Assembly (NCBI GenBank): GCA_012932295.1
Contig: JAAONU010000123.1
Location: forward strand, 6,510,001-6,574,000
Source: Cyclina sinensis
Taxonomy: Eukaryota > Mollusca > Bivalvia > Venerida > Veneridae
Length of the DNA: 64,000 nucleotides
Direction: 5' to 3'
In this document: positions 22,759-31,835 of the stretch, piece after piece
Layout of the letters: the number at the start of each line of letters is the position of its first letter
Numbering within the stretch: position 1 is the stretch's first letter
The notes under the pieces: model-generated
The model's input: the letters and a program-made list of their open reading frames with translations, nothing else
Database searches by the model: none
What the model was told of the DNA's origin: nothing
Made by a program: the position numbers and the translations under genes

Positions 22759-24531
22759 ATGGAGGTTTCTGGCAAAAGAACGGAGGAAAAAAAAATCTCG
22801 GCGTCACGTGATTCTGCAGACGACTTCGAGCTGCATTGTCTCCCTTGTGAGAGATATGATATCCGGATACCAGCATTTGGTTATTGCAAGAACTGCAGTG
22901 AACACCTCTGTGAAACCTGCTACAAGAACCACAGAAAACCAGCACCCTGTCGTAATCACGTTTTGCTGGATAAAGACACTATGCCACAGACACTAAGTGT
23001 ACCAACTCTGCCAGATGATTTCGACACTTGTCCCGACCACGAAGACGAACTTAAATTCTATTGCAGGGATCATAATTCAATTGTCTGTAATATTTGTGTG
23101 ACAATTGATCACAGGGTTTGCAAAATTGACTACATACCCAAACTTTCCAAACACTTAGAAAAAGACGACGAGCTTCAAAGAATGATGACAGAACTAAAGG
23201 CATTGGAAGAGAAATGCAAATCTAAAGTCAAATCAACGGAAAAAAGTAAAAATAATGTGTCCAAAGCACATGCCAAAATCTTGGCAGATATCCAAATATT
23301 TCGCAAAGAAATAAATGTTCGTTTAGATGAAATGGAACACAAAGTGAAGGGAGAAGCTAACAGTATAATGAATGCCGAGCAGAAAAGACTTGAGGACGTA
23401 CTGAAAACCTGTGAGGATGTGAGGAAAAGGACTGAACATCTCGAGTCATCGCTAGACACACTACTTCAGAGAAAACAATTTAACCGTCTCTTTATTGAAG
23501 TGAAAAAAGCAAAGCCAAAATACGACGAATTAGTAGCTACCGAAAGTCAGCTTCAAACAGAAAACGATTTACAATTAGTCGGATTCGTAAAGAATCAGGC
23601 AATCCTTGACGTGCTTATGGAGTCGGCCGAGATTGGCAAACTGGTGTCGACAGGTGCAGAGAAAGGACGACGGTCTGTCGATACGAATGTACCTTCACAG
23701 GATAAGACTGTTGTATTAGAGCATGTTGGAGGTATCAATGTTGCATGTGCTTCAGATAAAAAGGAATGCGATATTACTGGAATGGCAGTAATACCGCCGA
23801 ACAAAGTTGTTGTCTGTGACTATAGTAATTGCACAGTGAAGTGGTTCAATACACAAGGAAACAAACTAGAATCCAAAATTGAGTTAAGTTCCAGTCCATT
23901 TGACGTTGCAGTAATTACACAAAACAAACTTGCCGTTACAGCACTAAACGATAAATGCATCTTCATTCTTTCCTCTGTAGACACTCGCATTGCCATTGAT
24001 CGTCGTGTTGATATCGGTGAAGAATGCTTTGGAATTGCCTACTGTCAAAATAAATTGATTGTATCTTGTTTTCCAGGAAAAGTTGTTATAATTGATTTAA
24101 GTGGCAAATTAATAAATACTTTTTCAGAACATCTGTTCAGTTTCCCTGAGTACGTTGCTGTTGATAGAGAAGAGAGATACATATACGTAAGTGGCTGGGG
24201 TTACGACAAACGTGCTGTATACAAACTTGACTGGCAGGGAAGGGTTGTAGGAAGGTTTAGAGAAGAATGGCATCAACAACAACGAGGATTACAGGAGTTA
24301 GATGATGGTACATTTCTTGTGTGCTTAGGTATGAACAACAACAACAATATTGTAAGAATGTCAAGCAATGGTAAGACATGCAAGGTTACCGGTCATGAGA
24401 AATTTGGGAAATTTTATCCACGAGCTATATGCTACTCAAAAGAAGAACGCACGTTGTTTGTGTCTTATGCCGAGGGAAAATTTGCTGAAGCAGGATTTAT
24501 CAAAATGTTCAAAGTAGCTTGGTCAACGTAA
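22759..24531 (+). CDS. TRIM-like B-box / coiled-coil / NHL-like protein, copy B
   Basis: A 590-residue single-exon paralogue of 3,215-4,996. Both B-boxes keep all their Cys/His ligands (first ~27-67, second ~91-121). The coiled coil (~130-265) and the NHL/propeller-like C-terminal half follow. There is no RING. Relative to copy A it lacks residues around the 'SCNFNPGK' segment (SCFPGK here) and ends AWST instead of AWLLI. The propeller half has more substitutions than the B-box region, for example in the loops after 'VVCD' and 'ALND'. No stop or frameshift, so it is probably functional. It starts at the ATG two bases after the acceptor AG (22,755-22,756). A role as scaffold or immune effector is inference from the family. 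Confidence 0.85.
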   Translation: MEVSGKRTEEKKISASRDSADDFELHCLPCERYDIRIPAFGYCKNCSEHLCETCYKNHRKPAPCRNHVLLDKDTMPQTLSVPTLPDDFDTCPDHEDELKFYCRDHNSIVCNICVTIDHRVCKIDYIPKLSKHLEKDDELQRMMTELKALEEKCKSKVKSTEKSKNNVSKAHAKILADIQIFRKEINVRLDEMEHKVKGEANSIMNAEQKRLEDVLKTCEDVRKRTEHLESSLDTLLQRKQFNRLFIEVKKAKPKYDELVATESQLQTENDLQLVGFVKNQAILDVLMESAEIGKLVSTGAEKGRRSVDTNVPSQDKTVVLEHVGGINVACASDKKECDITGMAVIPPNKVVVCDYSNCTVKWFNTQGNKLESKIELSSSPFDVAVITQNKLAVTALNDKCIFILSSVDTRIAIDRRVDIGEECFGIAYCQNKLIVSCFPGKVVIIDLSGKLINTFSEHLFSFPEYVAVDREERYIYVSGWGYDKRAVYKLDWQGRVVGRFREEWHQQQRGLQELDDGTFLVCLGMNNNNNIVRMSSNGKTCKVTGHEKFGKFYPRAICYSKEERTLFVSYAEGKFAEAGFIKMFKVAWST

Positions 24532-24677
24532 TAAGAGCTTTATACAGCTAGAATCATTGTATTAACGGAATATCTAAATAACAACAATTAGATCAACACT
24601 TAAACTATATTCTTGAGTTAAAACACTATGCAAATAAGACTATTTTTCATCATGACACATTCATTTAAGTGGATGAC

Positions 24678-24683
24678 AATAAA
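24678..24683 (+). terminator. Candidate poly(A) signal, TRIM-like gene B
   Basis: AATAAA at the position equivalent to 5,148-5,153 in copy A. Confidence 0.45.
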
Positions 24684-24889
24684 ATCTCTCTAGAGAAAAC
24701 GTCCTCGGGGAAAAACATTTTCCTGAATCCATCGTTGTAGGAAATTTATAACTAAAGGTTTTACCCTTTTCTGCCAAAAAGCTTTAAGTATGCATAGAAC
24801 AAACCAATACTAACATCTAAGAAGAGAGGTATTTGTAGTAGGAATACTTTTAAATGCTTTTTTCTGAAGAAGAAGAAATGTCAAACTCA

Positions 24890-25837
24890 TTTCATGCAAT
24901 TAAGAAATATGATTTTGCAAAGTTTTTATCAACAGCATTGATTTGTACATGTGAGTTTGTTTATGCAGAATTTTTTTTTGTAACGACTTGTTGACTTTTG
25001 GAAAAAAGCAGATGCAAAGCACTTTTGTAAATAAATAACAGAACAAAACAAAACTAAAACAAAAACAAACAAAAAACAAACGAAAAACCGATATTTCTTT
25101 ATTTTGCCACACCAAACTGTCGAGTCGACATGAAAACTCAAAACTTCGGGTTATCTCTTTATTTTCTGCATGGTCTTTATATTGCCTTGGTGCACAAAGA
25201 AGACTACCATTCGCAAAAAATGCAAATATTAATCTACATTATAAATAACTTGTGTATCCAAGCCTTCTTAATTTCATGCAGAAGTTTATGAAAGTACATC
25301 TGATATTCAGTACATTATGTTTCTCATGACTTGTTTCCATAAATAACATCCCATTAGATTTTACTTTATCTGAATAATATCGAGCCCATATTTCACTTTA
25401 TTTAGTTTGCTCCGCAAACTCCATTATTTCTCAATGTTTCGTGCATTCATTACGTAAATTTCCTGTAAAGATTAATAACCGTGCATTCACTGGTCTGCTT
25501 GATTTTATACATTTTATGATTATAAGGTAAATATTTGTAAAATGTTATGTAACATTAAATAAAGATATATAAATAAATCAAAAAACATACTTTACGCTTA
25601 TTTTGCATTCCCTTAGAATATTTGTTTTCCTCTATCTCTCTCTCTCTTTTGTTCAGTATTGACGGATAAACAATATGTAAACATATTTAAGACTTTTTTC
25701 TACGAATATTTTATCCTGCAGTCTCTTATGTCCCTTTGCTTTATATAAATTAGACAATTTGACTTTCTGTACTCTTGTCATTTAGAGCAAATTTGCCACA
25801 TGACCCTCTTGCTCGAAGAAATGACAATGTTTTTAGT
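24890..25837. other. Intergenic stretch without recognised genes
   Basis: AT-rich. Includes a short TCTC tract near 25,634 and an AAAAC-rich run near 25,045-25,085. Nothing supportable. Confidence 0.4.
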
Positions 25838-26040
25838 ATTCCCTTTTTACTGGATGGTTCCTGTATCTAATATCACGACAGGCAGATATTTTGAATCAAC
25901 TTATTTCCATTTTAATTTCTTTGTCGGTAGGGATTTCAAATGGGTTGTAAAGATTACTTAATGCATTTATTACCTAGCTCTTTTACGGTGTTCAAAGGTA
26001 CAAACGTACAAAATGTCTGGATAACAAAACTTTATACCAA
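25838..26040. repeat. Unclassified dispersed repeat, copy 1
   Basis: Parallels 37,228-37,430. Both hold 'TTTTACTGGAT', a 'CACGACA' / 'CGTGACA' segment, 'GGGATTTC(A/G)AATGGGTTGTAAA', then 'GTGTTC' and 'CAAAATGTCT' in the same order and similar spacing. No coding potential. Confidence 0.55.
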
Positions 26041-26700
26041 TTTATTTCAGATATGTTCCTTTTTAATTCTTCATGTCCGTTTAAACCTAAGCATAATGTA
26101 CCCATGGCGTGATTTGGTGATTACCCGGTGTCTGTCCTGCGTTGTGCGACGTCAAAATTCCATTTAACAACATCTTCTTTGTAACAACTTGGTCAAAGCT
26201 AGTGAAACTTAGCAGGCATATCAAGTAAATATTTATTCAAAATTCTATTCCATGCAAAGCTCTTATCGCTACGTTACTAGAGGAAAAACATTTCATCTGA
26301 AACCACAAGCCTATCACTATTAGCTCCGCTCGAGGAGGTCACATGTTTTACCAGAAAATTTATAGTATCTTTTTATTTCTTTTTGTCCGTTCAAACTGCG
26401 CCCCTATGGCTATTAGTACTCAACCATTGGGTCAGATGATTCAGATATTTCACAAACATATCATATACAGTAATATTGAGACTGAAATTTGATTTGTAGC
26501 AATGTACAGTGAACCTCTACCAAGATAGTTCAAATAATTTCCTAGGAGACTTGTTGGCTCCACTCCGTGAACTCGTTAAAACAGAACAGGAGAGCATAGT
26601 GAGCGCATGATTTAAAGCGACTGACTCACAGAATTTAGCTGAATTGTTTTTCTTTAAAATTTAAGAGAAGTTAATATGCTATGAAAACTGAAAAAAGGGT
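26041..26700. other. Non-coding stretch
   Basis: No recognised gene. Two diverged passages mentioning 'TGTCCGTT(T/C)AAAC' (near 26,071 and 26,384) suggest a weak internal duplication of repeat origin. Confidence 0.3.
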
Positions 26701-26702
26701 GT

Positions 26703-26783
26703 TGATTTTACCAGGATTTGAACCCGTGACCTTTCGGTCAGTGAAATATATAGCGACGATTTTCACCACTGAGCCACAGATAA
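26703..26783 (-). mobile_element. tRNA-like sequence (SINE head or tRNA relic)
   Basis: Read on minus: 'GTGGCTCAGTGGTGAAAA' resembles an A-box/D-arm and 'GGTCACGGGTTCAAATCC' a B-box/T-arm at the right spacing. The acceptor arms do not pair, so it is not an intact tRNA gene. Confidence 0.5.
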
Positions 26784-27065
26784 TAGTTAACAAAATATGT
26801 CAAAATTAATGTTATAACTAAAGTATCTACACCGTGTAAAACTTTATATATTGATGGTTTTTTGTAACATAAAAAATGAGTCAGTAACTTAGTTGAGATA
26901 TTTTTTCACAATTACAGCTAAAATTTCCAGATGTATAAAAATTTTCTTTTTTCTTCATTGTCGGCCCATCTGTTTTTATTTATCGGAGAACGTTATCAAA
27001 CATAATCATGTACACTGTAGTTTGTTCAATGTATACGACAACGATCTCTCTTTATTTTTTATTTA

Positions 27066-28083
27066 TCGTCGGTATCGGTCGCTCATTTGACCGACACCTA
27101 ATGCAGAGATTATTATTTTATGTTGTGAGGGAAAGTGCAAGATATAAACAAGAGCGCCATGATGGCCCTGGATCGCTCACCTGAGTACTTTGCCTGAGGG
27201 TCTACTGTTAAGCAAACATCAGAGGCAACATTACATTTTCGAACTGAAGATATTCAAAGATCTCATATTTTATACAAACAAGAAGATTTTCAAAATTTTC
27301 CCTATGTAAAATAAGTTGACCCCCGGGGCAGGGCCAAATTTGACCCCAGGGGCATAATTTGAACAAACTTGGTAGAAGTCTACAAGACAATGCTACATAC
27401 CGAATCTTAGATCTCGGGGCCTTGTGGTTTCAGACAAAAAGATTTTTTAAATTTTACTATAGCCTATGTAAAATCCATTGACCCCCGGGTAGGGGCCAAA
27501 TTTGACCCAAGGGGGTTAATTTGACGAAATTGATAGAGGTCCATACATACCAAATCTTAAGGCTCAGGGCCTTGTGGTTTCAGATAAGAAGATTTTTAAA
27601 GTTTCACTATATAAGCTTTTGTAAAATAAATTGACCCACGGGGTGGGGCTAAATTTGACCCCAGGGGTATAATTTGAACAAATTTGATAGAGGTCCACTT
27701 GACAATGCTACATACCAAATCTTAAGGCTAAGGGCCTTGTGGTTTCAGACAAGAAGATTTTCAAAAATTTTCCTTTAAGTTGCCATAGCAACCAGAGTTC
27801 TTGATGGAATTGAATTCTTTGAACAACTTTGGTAGAGCTTAATGCAAGGAATATTCCAGGCAAGTTTCATCAAATTTGGCCCAGAGGTTTCAGAAGAGAT
27901 GTCGTTTGAATGAAATTGTTGACGGACGACGGACAAAGACCGGTCACAATAGCTCACAATGAGCCAAAGGCTCAAGTGAGCTAAAAATATCCCGTTCAGG
28001 AGATCCCAATGGTTGTTTTGCATGCTCAGTGTACAGCATTGATACATGGGATGTCGGTTTAACGTCTCATCTGAAAGACAAGA
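27066..28083 (-). mobile_element. SINE family 1 copy, split by an inserted element
   Basis: The left part (27,066-27,146) holds the 'TATCGTCGGTA...CCGACACC' end. The body resumes at 27,989-28,083 ('CCCGTTCAGGAGA...ACGTCTCATCTGAAAGACAAG'). The 27,147-27,988 segment between is foreign. The tRNA-like head is absent. Confidence 0.65.
27147..27988. mobile_element. Pearl/HINE-like element within a SINE
   Basis: Starts near 'CAAGAGCGCCATGATGG' with 'GCTCACCTGAG' at 27,175-27,185 and ends near 'CTCAAGTGAGC', a one-mismatch inverted pair. The interior has three diverged tandem units with 'TTGACCC(C/A)' anchors at about 27,316, 27,478 and 27,631 (period ~155-160) and 'CCTTGTGGTTTCAGA' in each. 'GACGGACGACGGACAAAG' lies near the right end. 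Non-coding. Confidence 0.6.
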
Positions 28084-28099
28084 ATGTAAGTGCATTTGA

Positions 28100-29092
28100 G
28101 TTTATTTATCGTCGGTACCGGTTGCCGATATGACCGACGCCCCCTACAGAGATTAGTTATTATACGCCCGTCGAAGACGTGTCGTATTACGGGAACACCC
28201 ATGGCGTCCTGGCGGCGTCCACAGTGATGTCCGCTCTCTATTTTAAACAGTTGTTGTCCGATGTTCATGAAACTTCGGGAGAATGTTTATGGGCATAATA
28301 TCTCGGCCAAGTTCGATAATCAGCCATATCGCGCTACACACTTCAGACTTGCCAAATTGGTCTTTGCTCTTAGTGAAACAGTTGTTCGTTGATCTTCATA
28401 TATGTTTGTGGAATCGTTAATGTCTATAATATCTTTACCTCCCAAGTTTGATAACCAGCCAAATCACCACAGACACTTCTAGGCGCTAGCCTTTAAATCG
28501 TCAAGAATGTGCAAAATTCACCTTCCAGCCTGTTCTGACTATCAACAGAAGACTTCTGTACTCATATAAAATCAAAGGTGAGTTATGTGTGTATGTATTT
28601 ACATGTGTTTATGTATCTGCATAGTAGTATCCATATACCTGTATAGTTGTACCCATATATCGGTATAGTTGTAGCCATGCACATGTTTACTCCCATCCAT
28701 GCATCTGTAAACTCATATCATTACATGGGCACAAATACCTCATAATTCTTTGGTATTAATTTGGCTGGTTATCAAATTGATTTAGGTTATAAGGATTCCT
28801 GCATGTACACACCTCTCTGTCAAACTTTTCAACCATTTACCAAAATTTTCGACGGGCGTATTTTGTGGCAGTTTAGCACTCTTGTTTTTTTATTGTAGGG
28901 GATAGTGCAAGATACAGAAAGCATCCATCATCCCAGAGACACCACTGGTTCTTTTGCATGCTCACTGTACAGCACGGATACATTGGACCTTAGTTTAACG
29001 TCTCATCCGGAAGAGGAGGAGCGGGGCTTCGATCTCGGGACCCTGTGTTACCAGTTCAGTGCGTTACCACTGGACCACTGATCCGCTCCTAG
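28100..29092 (-). mobile_element. SINE family 1 copy, split by a second inserted element
   Basis: The left part 28,100-28,160 contains 'TATCGTCGGTACCGGTTGCC'. The right part 28,886-29,092 includes the body and a tRNA-like head on minus (29,014-29,090) with 'GTGGTCCAGTGGTAACGC'. Between them is a separate element (28,161-28,885). It lies head to tail with the previous SINE copy. Confidence 0.7.
28161..28885. mobile_element. Inverted-repeat element within a SINE
   Basis: ATACGCCCGTCGAA at 28,162-28,175 is matched in inverse by TTCGACGGGCGTAT at 28,848-28,861 (14 bp, perfect). The right end extends beyond its inverted repeat by ~24 bp, ending CTCTTG before a T run. This asymmetry resembles Helentron-associated elements. 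The interior contains a roughly duplicated 'AAACAGTTGTT' segment. Confidence 0.6.
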
Positions 29093-29094
29093 CT

Positions 29095-30010
29095 AAACAG
29101 ATAGTTTAAACGTCTGTTTATTTAGCGCTGGTTACAATCGACTTGGCAAAACAATAAGAACTAAGAAGAATATTGATGTCAATTACGCTGCGTGGTGTCG
29201 TCCTAAGATAGGACTTATGCTACAGTTAACTGTGCTGAATTTAAAAAGGAAAATTATAAAACGTCAAAATGAATATATGAAATAACACCGTTGACTAAGT
29301 CTAAGCGGTATGTTTCACAATCTTAATGTTTTAAATGAGAATCAAATCATATAGACATATATGTCTATTGTCGTTTTGAATAAACAAAAAAACTTGACAG
29401 AATGTAATTAAAAATACCAATGTAACTGGGATTTTCTCCTCCGAGAAAGTATACCGGGACAGTTGAATGGTCAGACTATAAAAAAATCTGAATGGAATTT
29501 TCTCTAATGATTTCTTCTTTCCATAAACTGAAAAATGGCAACATCTTAAGAAACTAGATTGGGACTTGGTGCTGCAAGAAATACTTCAGGATTTGATTTA
29601 GTTGTTGTTAACCTAACTGACAAATAGGTGTGTCAATATTTGCATTTCATTGAATTAGTATTTCAAAAACACAGTCCTTCAGCCACACACATATATATTG
29701 GAACGGTAACTTATTGCATTGCATATAATATCTGTATAAGGTCAATTCCTTGGCAGTCGTTTATAATTTGAAGATTTTTTTAAATGTTGTGTGACATTGA
29801 AAACAGGATAGAATAAGTTCCAAAGAACATTTGGTCTTGGTGTTGCTCAAGTGTTGACAGTGGTGAACATTTCATGAGTTTTCATTTGAACTTTCTGCAA
29901 GGTTGAAATTAGGCTCTGCTAAGGGAAAAATCCAAGATACAATAAATCGCAGAAAATAAAAATAATCTGTGGCAATATAACAATCATTGAAACGCCAGTT
30001 AGTGAAAAAG
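29095..30010. other. Intergenic stretch without recognised genes
   Basis: No coding or repeat structure that I can support. Confidence 0.4.
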
Positions 30011-30510
30011 TTACATGGTTAATAAATATGGTATATGGTTAATAAATGGTAAATCAAACAGTTATATGGTTAATAAAGAAGTTATATGGTTATTAAATAT
30101 GACAATTTGGTAAATAAATGGTTAATAAAGAAGTTATATGGTTAATAAATATGATTAATGAATGGTTAATTAAGAAGCTATATGGTAAATTAATATGATT
30201 ATATGGTTAATAAATGCTTAATAAAGAAGTTACAATGTATATGGTTAATAAATGGTTAATGAATTAAGTTATATGGTTATTAGATGGTTACGGAAACACT
30301 GGATAGGTAGGCTGATCGCAGGGATATGACCTAAGCTGTTAAAACTGGCGTTAAACCCCAATAAAAAAAAATCAGATGGTTAATAAAGAAATTATATAGT
30401 AAATAAATATGGTAACGTGGTTAATAAATAGTTAATGAACAGGTTATACGGTTAGTAAATGGTTTATTTATTAAGGTATATGGTAAATAAATGGTTAATA
30501 AAGAAGATAA
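30011..30510 (+). repeat. Minisatellite of 'ATGGTTAATAAA' motifs
   Basis: The 12-bp motif ATGGTTAATAAA and variants (ATATGGTTAATAAAGAAGTT and similar) recur more than 20 times with irregular spacing. A SINE fragment (30,285-30,372) interrupts the array. Confidence 0.75.
30285..30372 (+). mobile_element. SINE 3'-end fragment with 'GGCGTTAAACCCCAAT' tail
   Basis: 'ATGACCTAAGCTG' and 'CTGGCGTTAAACCCCAATA' followed by an A run is the end of a SINE. The reverse complement (GGGGTTTAACGCCAGTTTTAACA) matches the 'GGGGTTTATCGCCGATTTCAACA' end of the SINE at 54,195-54,478, in opposite orientation. Consistent with a bivalve core-domain SINE. Confidence 0.55.
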
Positions 30511-31763
30511 TTGGATTCTCGAGTTCATACTGTACATAATATCGTTGATATACAAAATGTCTTCAGCCAATTCGTTTTATGAAACGATCTGAAAAAAGAA
30601 AAAAATCAAAATTTAAAAAGAAATTTGAGATAGGGTTATTACAATATAAAAGTAATGAATCCTTCTCTGGTCTAACTCCTTCAAAGATCACAAAGTTTGA
30701 TTTATCAATACAATACAACTTGAATTTATCTGATATTAACAAAACTCTGAACTGTACTGAAAACTTCACTAGCTGACGAACTACATTTTTTATCAATCAC
30801 TTTTCCGAGCTTTTATTCAGCGATAAATGACATTGAAAAATAACCGTGGTAATATATTACATTCGCAAAAGAACTAGTTAGTTACTAGTTAAAGTAAAAT
30901 CCATGGAATTCTTAATTCATTTCGAATATGACGTCCTATGTATACTTGTCAAACGATCACTTATGCTACAAGCTGCTAAGACAAAGTGTGTGGAAAGAAA
31001 CTATGATGTATGTGTAAATGTGATATATAATTGGGAGGCAGAAAATTTACCTTCGTGTCTCACACGATTCGGCGTCACATTGTCAATTCTCCTTCACATT
31101 ATAAACTACTCTTTGTTACCATGTTGCATAGCTAGTTTTATCAACGTGCTTAAGTTCACAAGAATATTGAAACGTAAAAAGCGCACAGCCATATCGGGGG
31201 TTTTGACCTAACAAAATTCCTGATCTGACCTACAACACACTTTTCCTTCTCGAATAGGCGATGCGATGGTTTAAAGCCTTCAAAGTTCCTCGTCGTTCTT
31301 TTGAAACAAAGATTTAAATACAGTTTTGTGGAGGAAGATCCGTCGTTTTTGAAAATTATTGCTTAAAAAAGACTAGAGAAAAGATATCTTGGCTTGAACT
31401 TGATTAAATTTGACACTGATTCCATTTGAAAATTTGACACGAGATTGATGGCTGTAACATCAGTCCACAAAACTAAGATAGCTACAATTGTTTGATAACT
31501 GCCTGAAAAGAAATGCCATACAACGACTTAACTGTTAAGTAAACTTCTGGTGTCGGTTAGCAATAAGACGGATGTAAAGAATGTCTTTGTTATTCCAATT
31601 CATTGTGCATTTTATTAAAATGCATCGTCTGCGTTAAAAGAACTGTTGAACGGATGAGTGATGTTGAAAAAGCACATAAGTTTCTAATGAGCAGTTACAT
31701 TTGCAACAGTATCTTTTAGAGACGACCGATAGAGGCAGTGAAACTATTTCCGAAACGCTGAAA
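30511..31763. other. Upstream region of the SLC23-family gene
   Basis: No clear exon. Open frames at 30,579-30,776 and 30,903-31,211 are unrecognised. The promoter and any 5' untranslated exon of the downstream transporter gene should lie here or just upstream of 31,764, but I could not identify a core promoter element. Confidence 0.3.
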
Positions 31764-31835
31764 ATGTCAAAAGGACAAAACTCTACAATGGGCGTAGATA
31801 ACTATGCTTTTTCAGAAGAGACAGATGTGCAAAAG
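31764..31835 (+). CDS. SLC23-family exon 1 (start, 24 codons)
   Basis: Starts at ATG 31,764 (A at -3) and ends AAG|GTAAAC, phase 0. Joining to exon 2 keeps an acidic N-terminal tail of the kind common in SLC23 proteins. There is no homology to prove it; the support is phase agreement plus a 7.4 kb intron to the next exon, so this is the least certain exon. Confidence 0.55.

Larger units (their letters stand above)
19830..24885 (+). repeat. Segmental duplication, copy B (TRIM-like gene unit)
   Basis: Second copy of the block at about 209-5,340, same orientation, offset about 19.55 kb in the coding part. Differences include a longer ATC/ATT tract, a shorter GA tract, loss of a ~25-bp segment near 21,350, and small coding indels that keep frame. 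Confidence 0.9.

Noticed and set aside
30903..31211. 102-codon frame upstream of the SLC23 gene
   Set aside because: No motif, no homology that I recognise, ordinary AT-rich composition; treated as chance.
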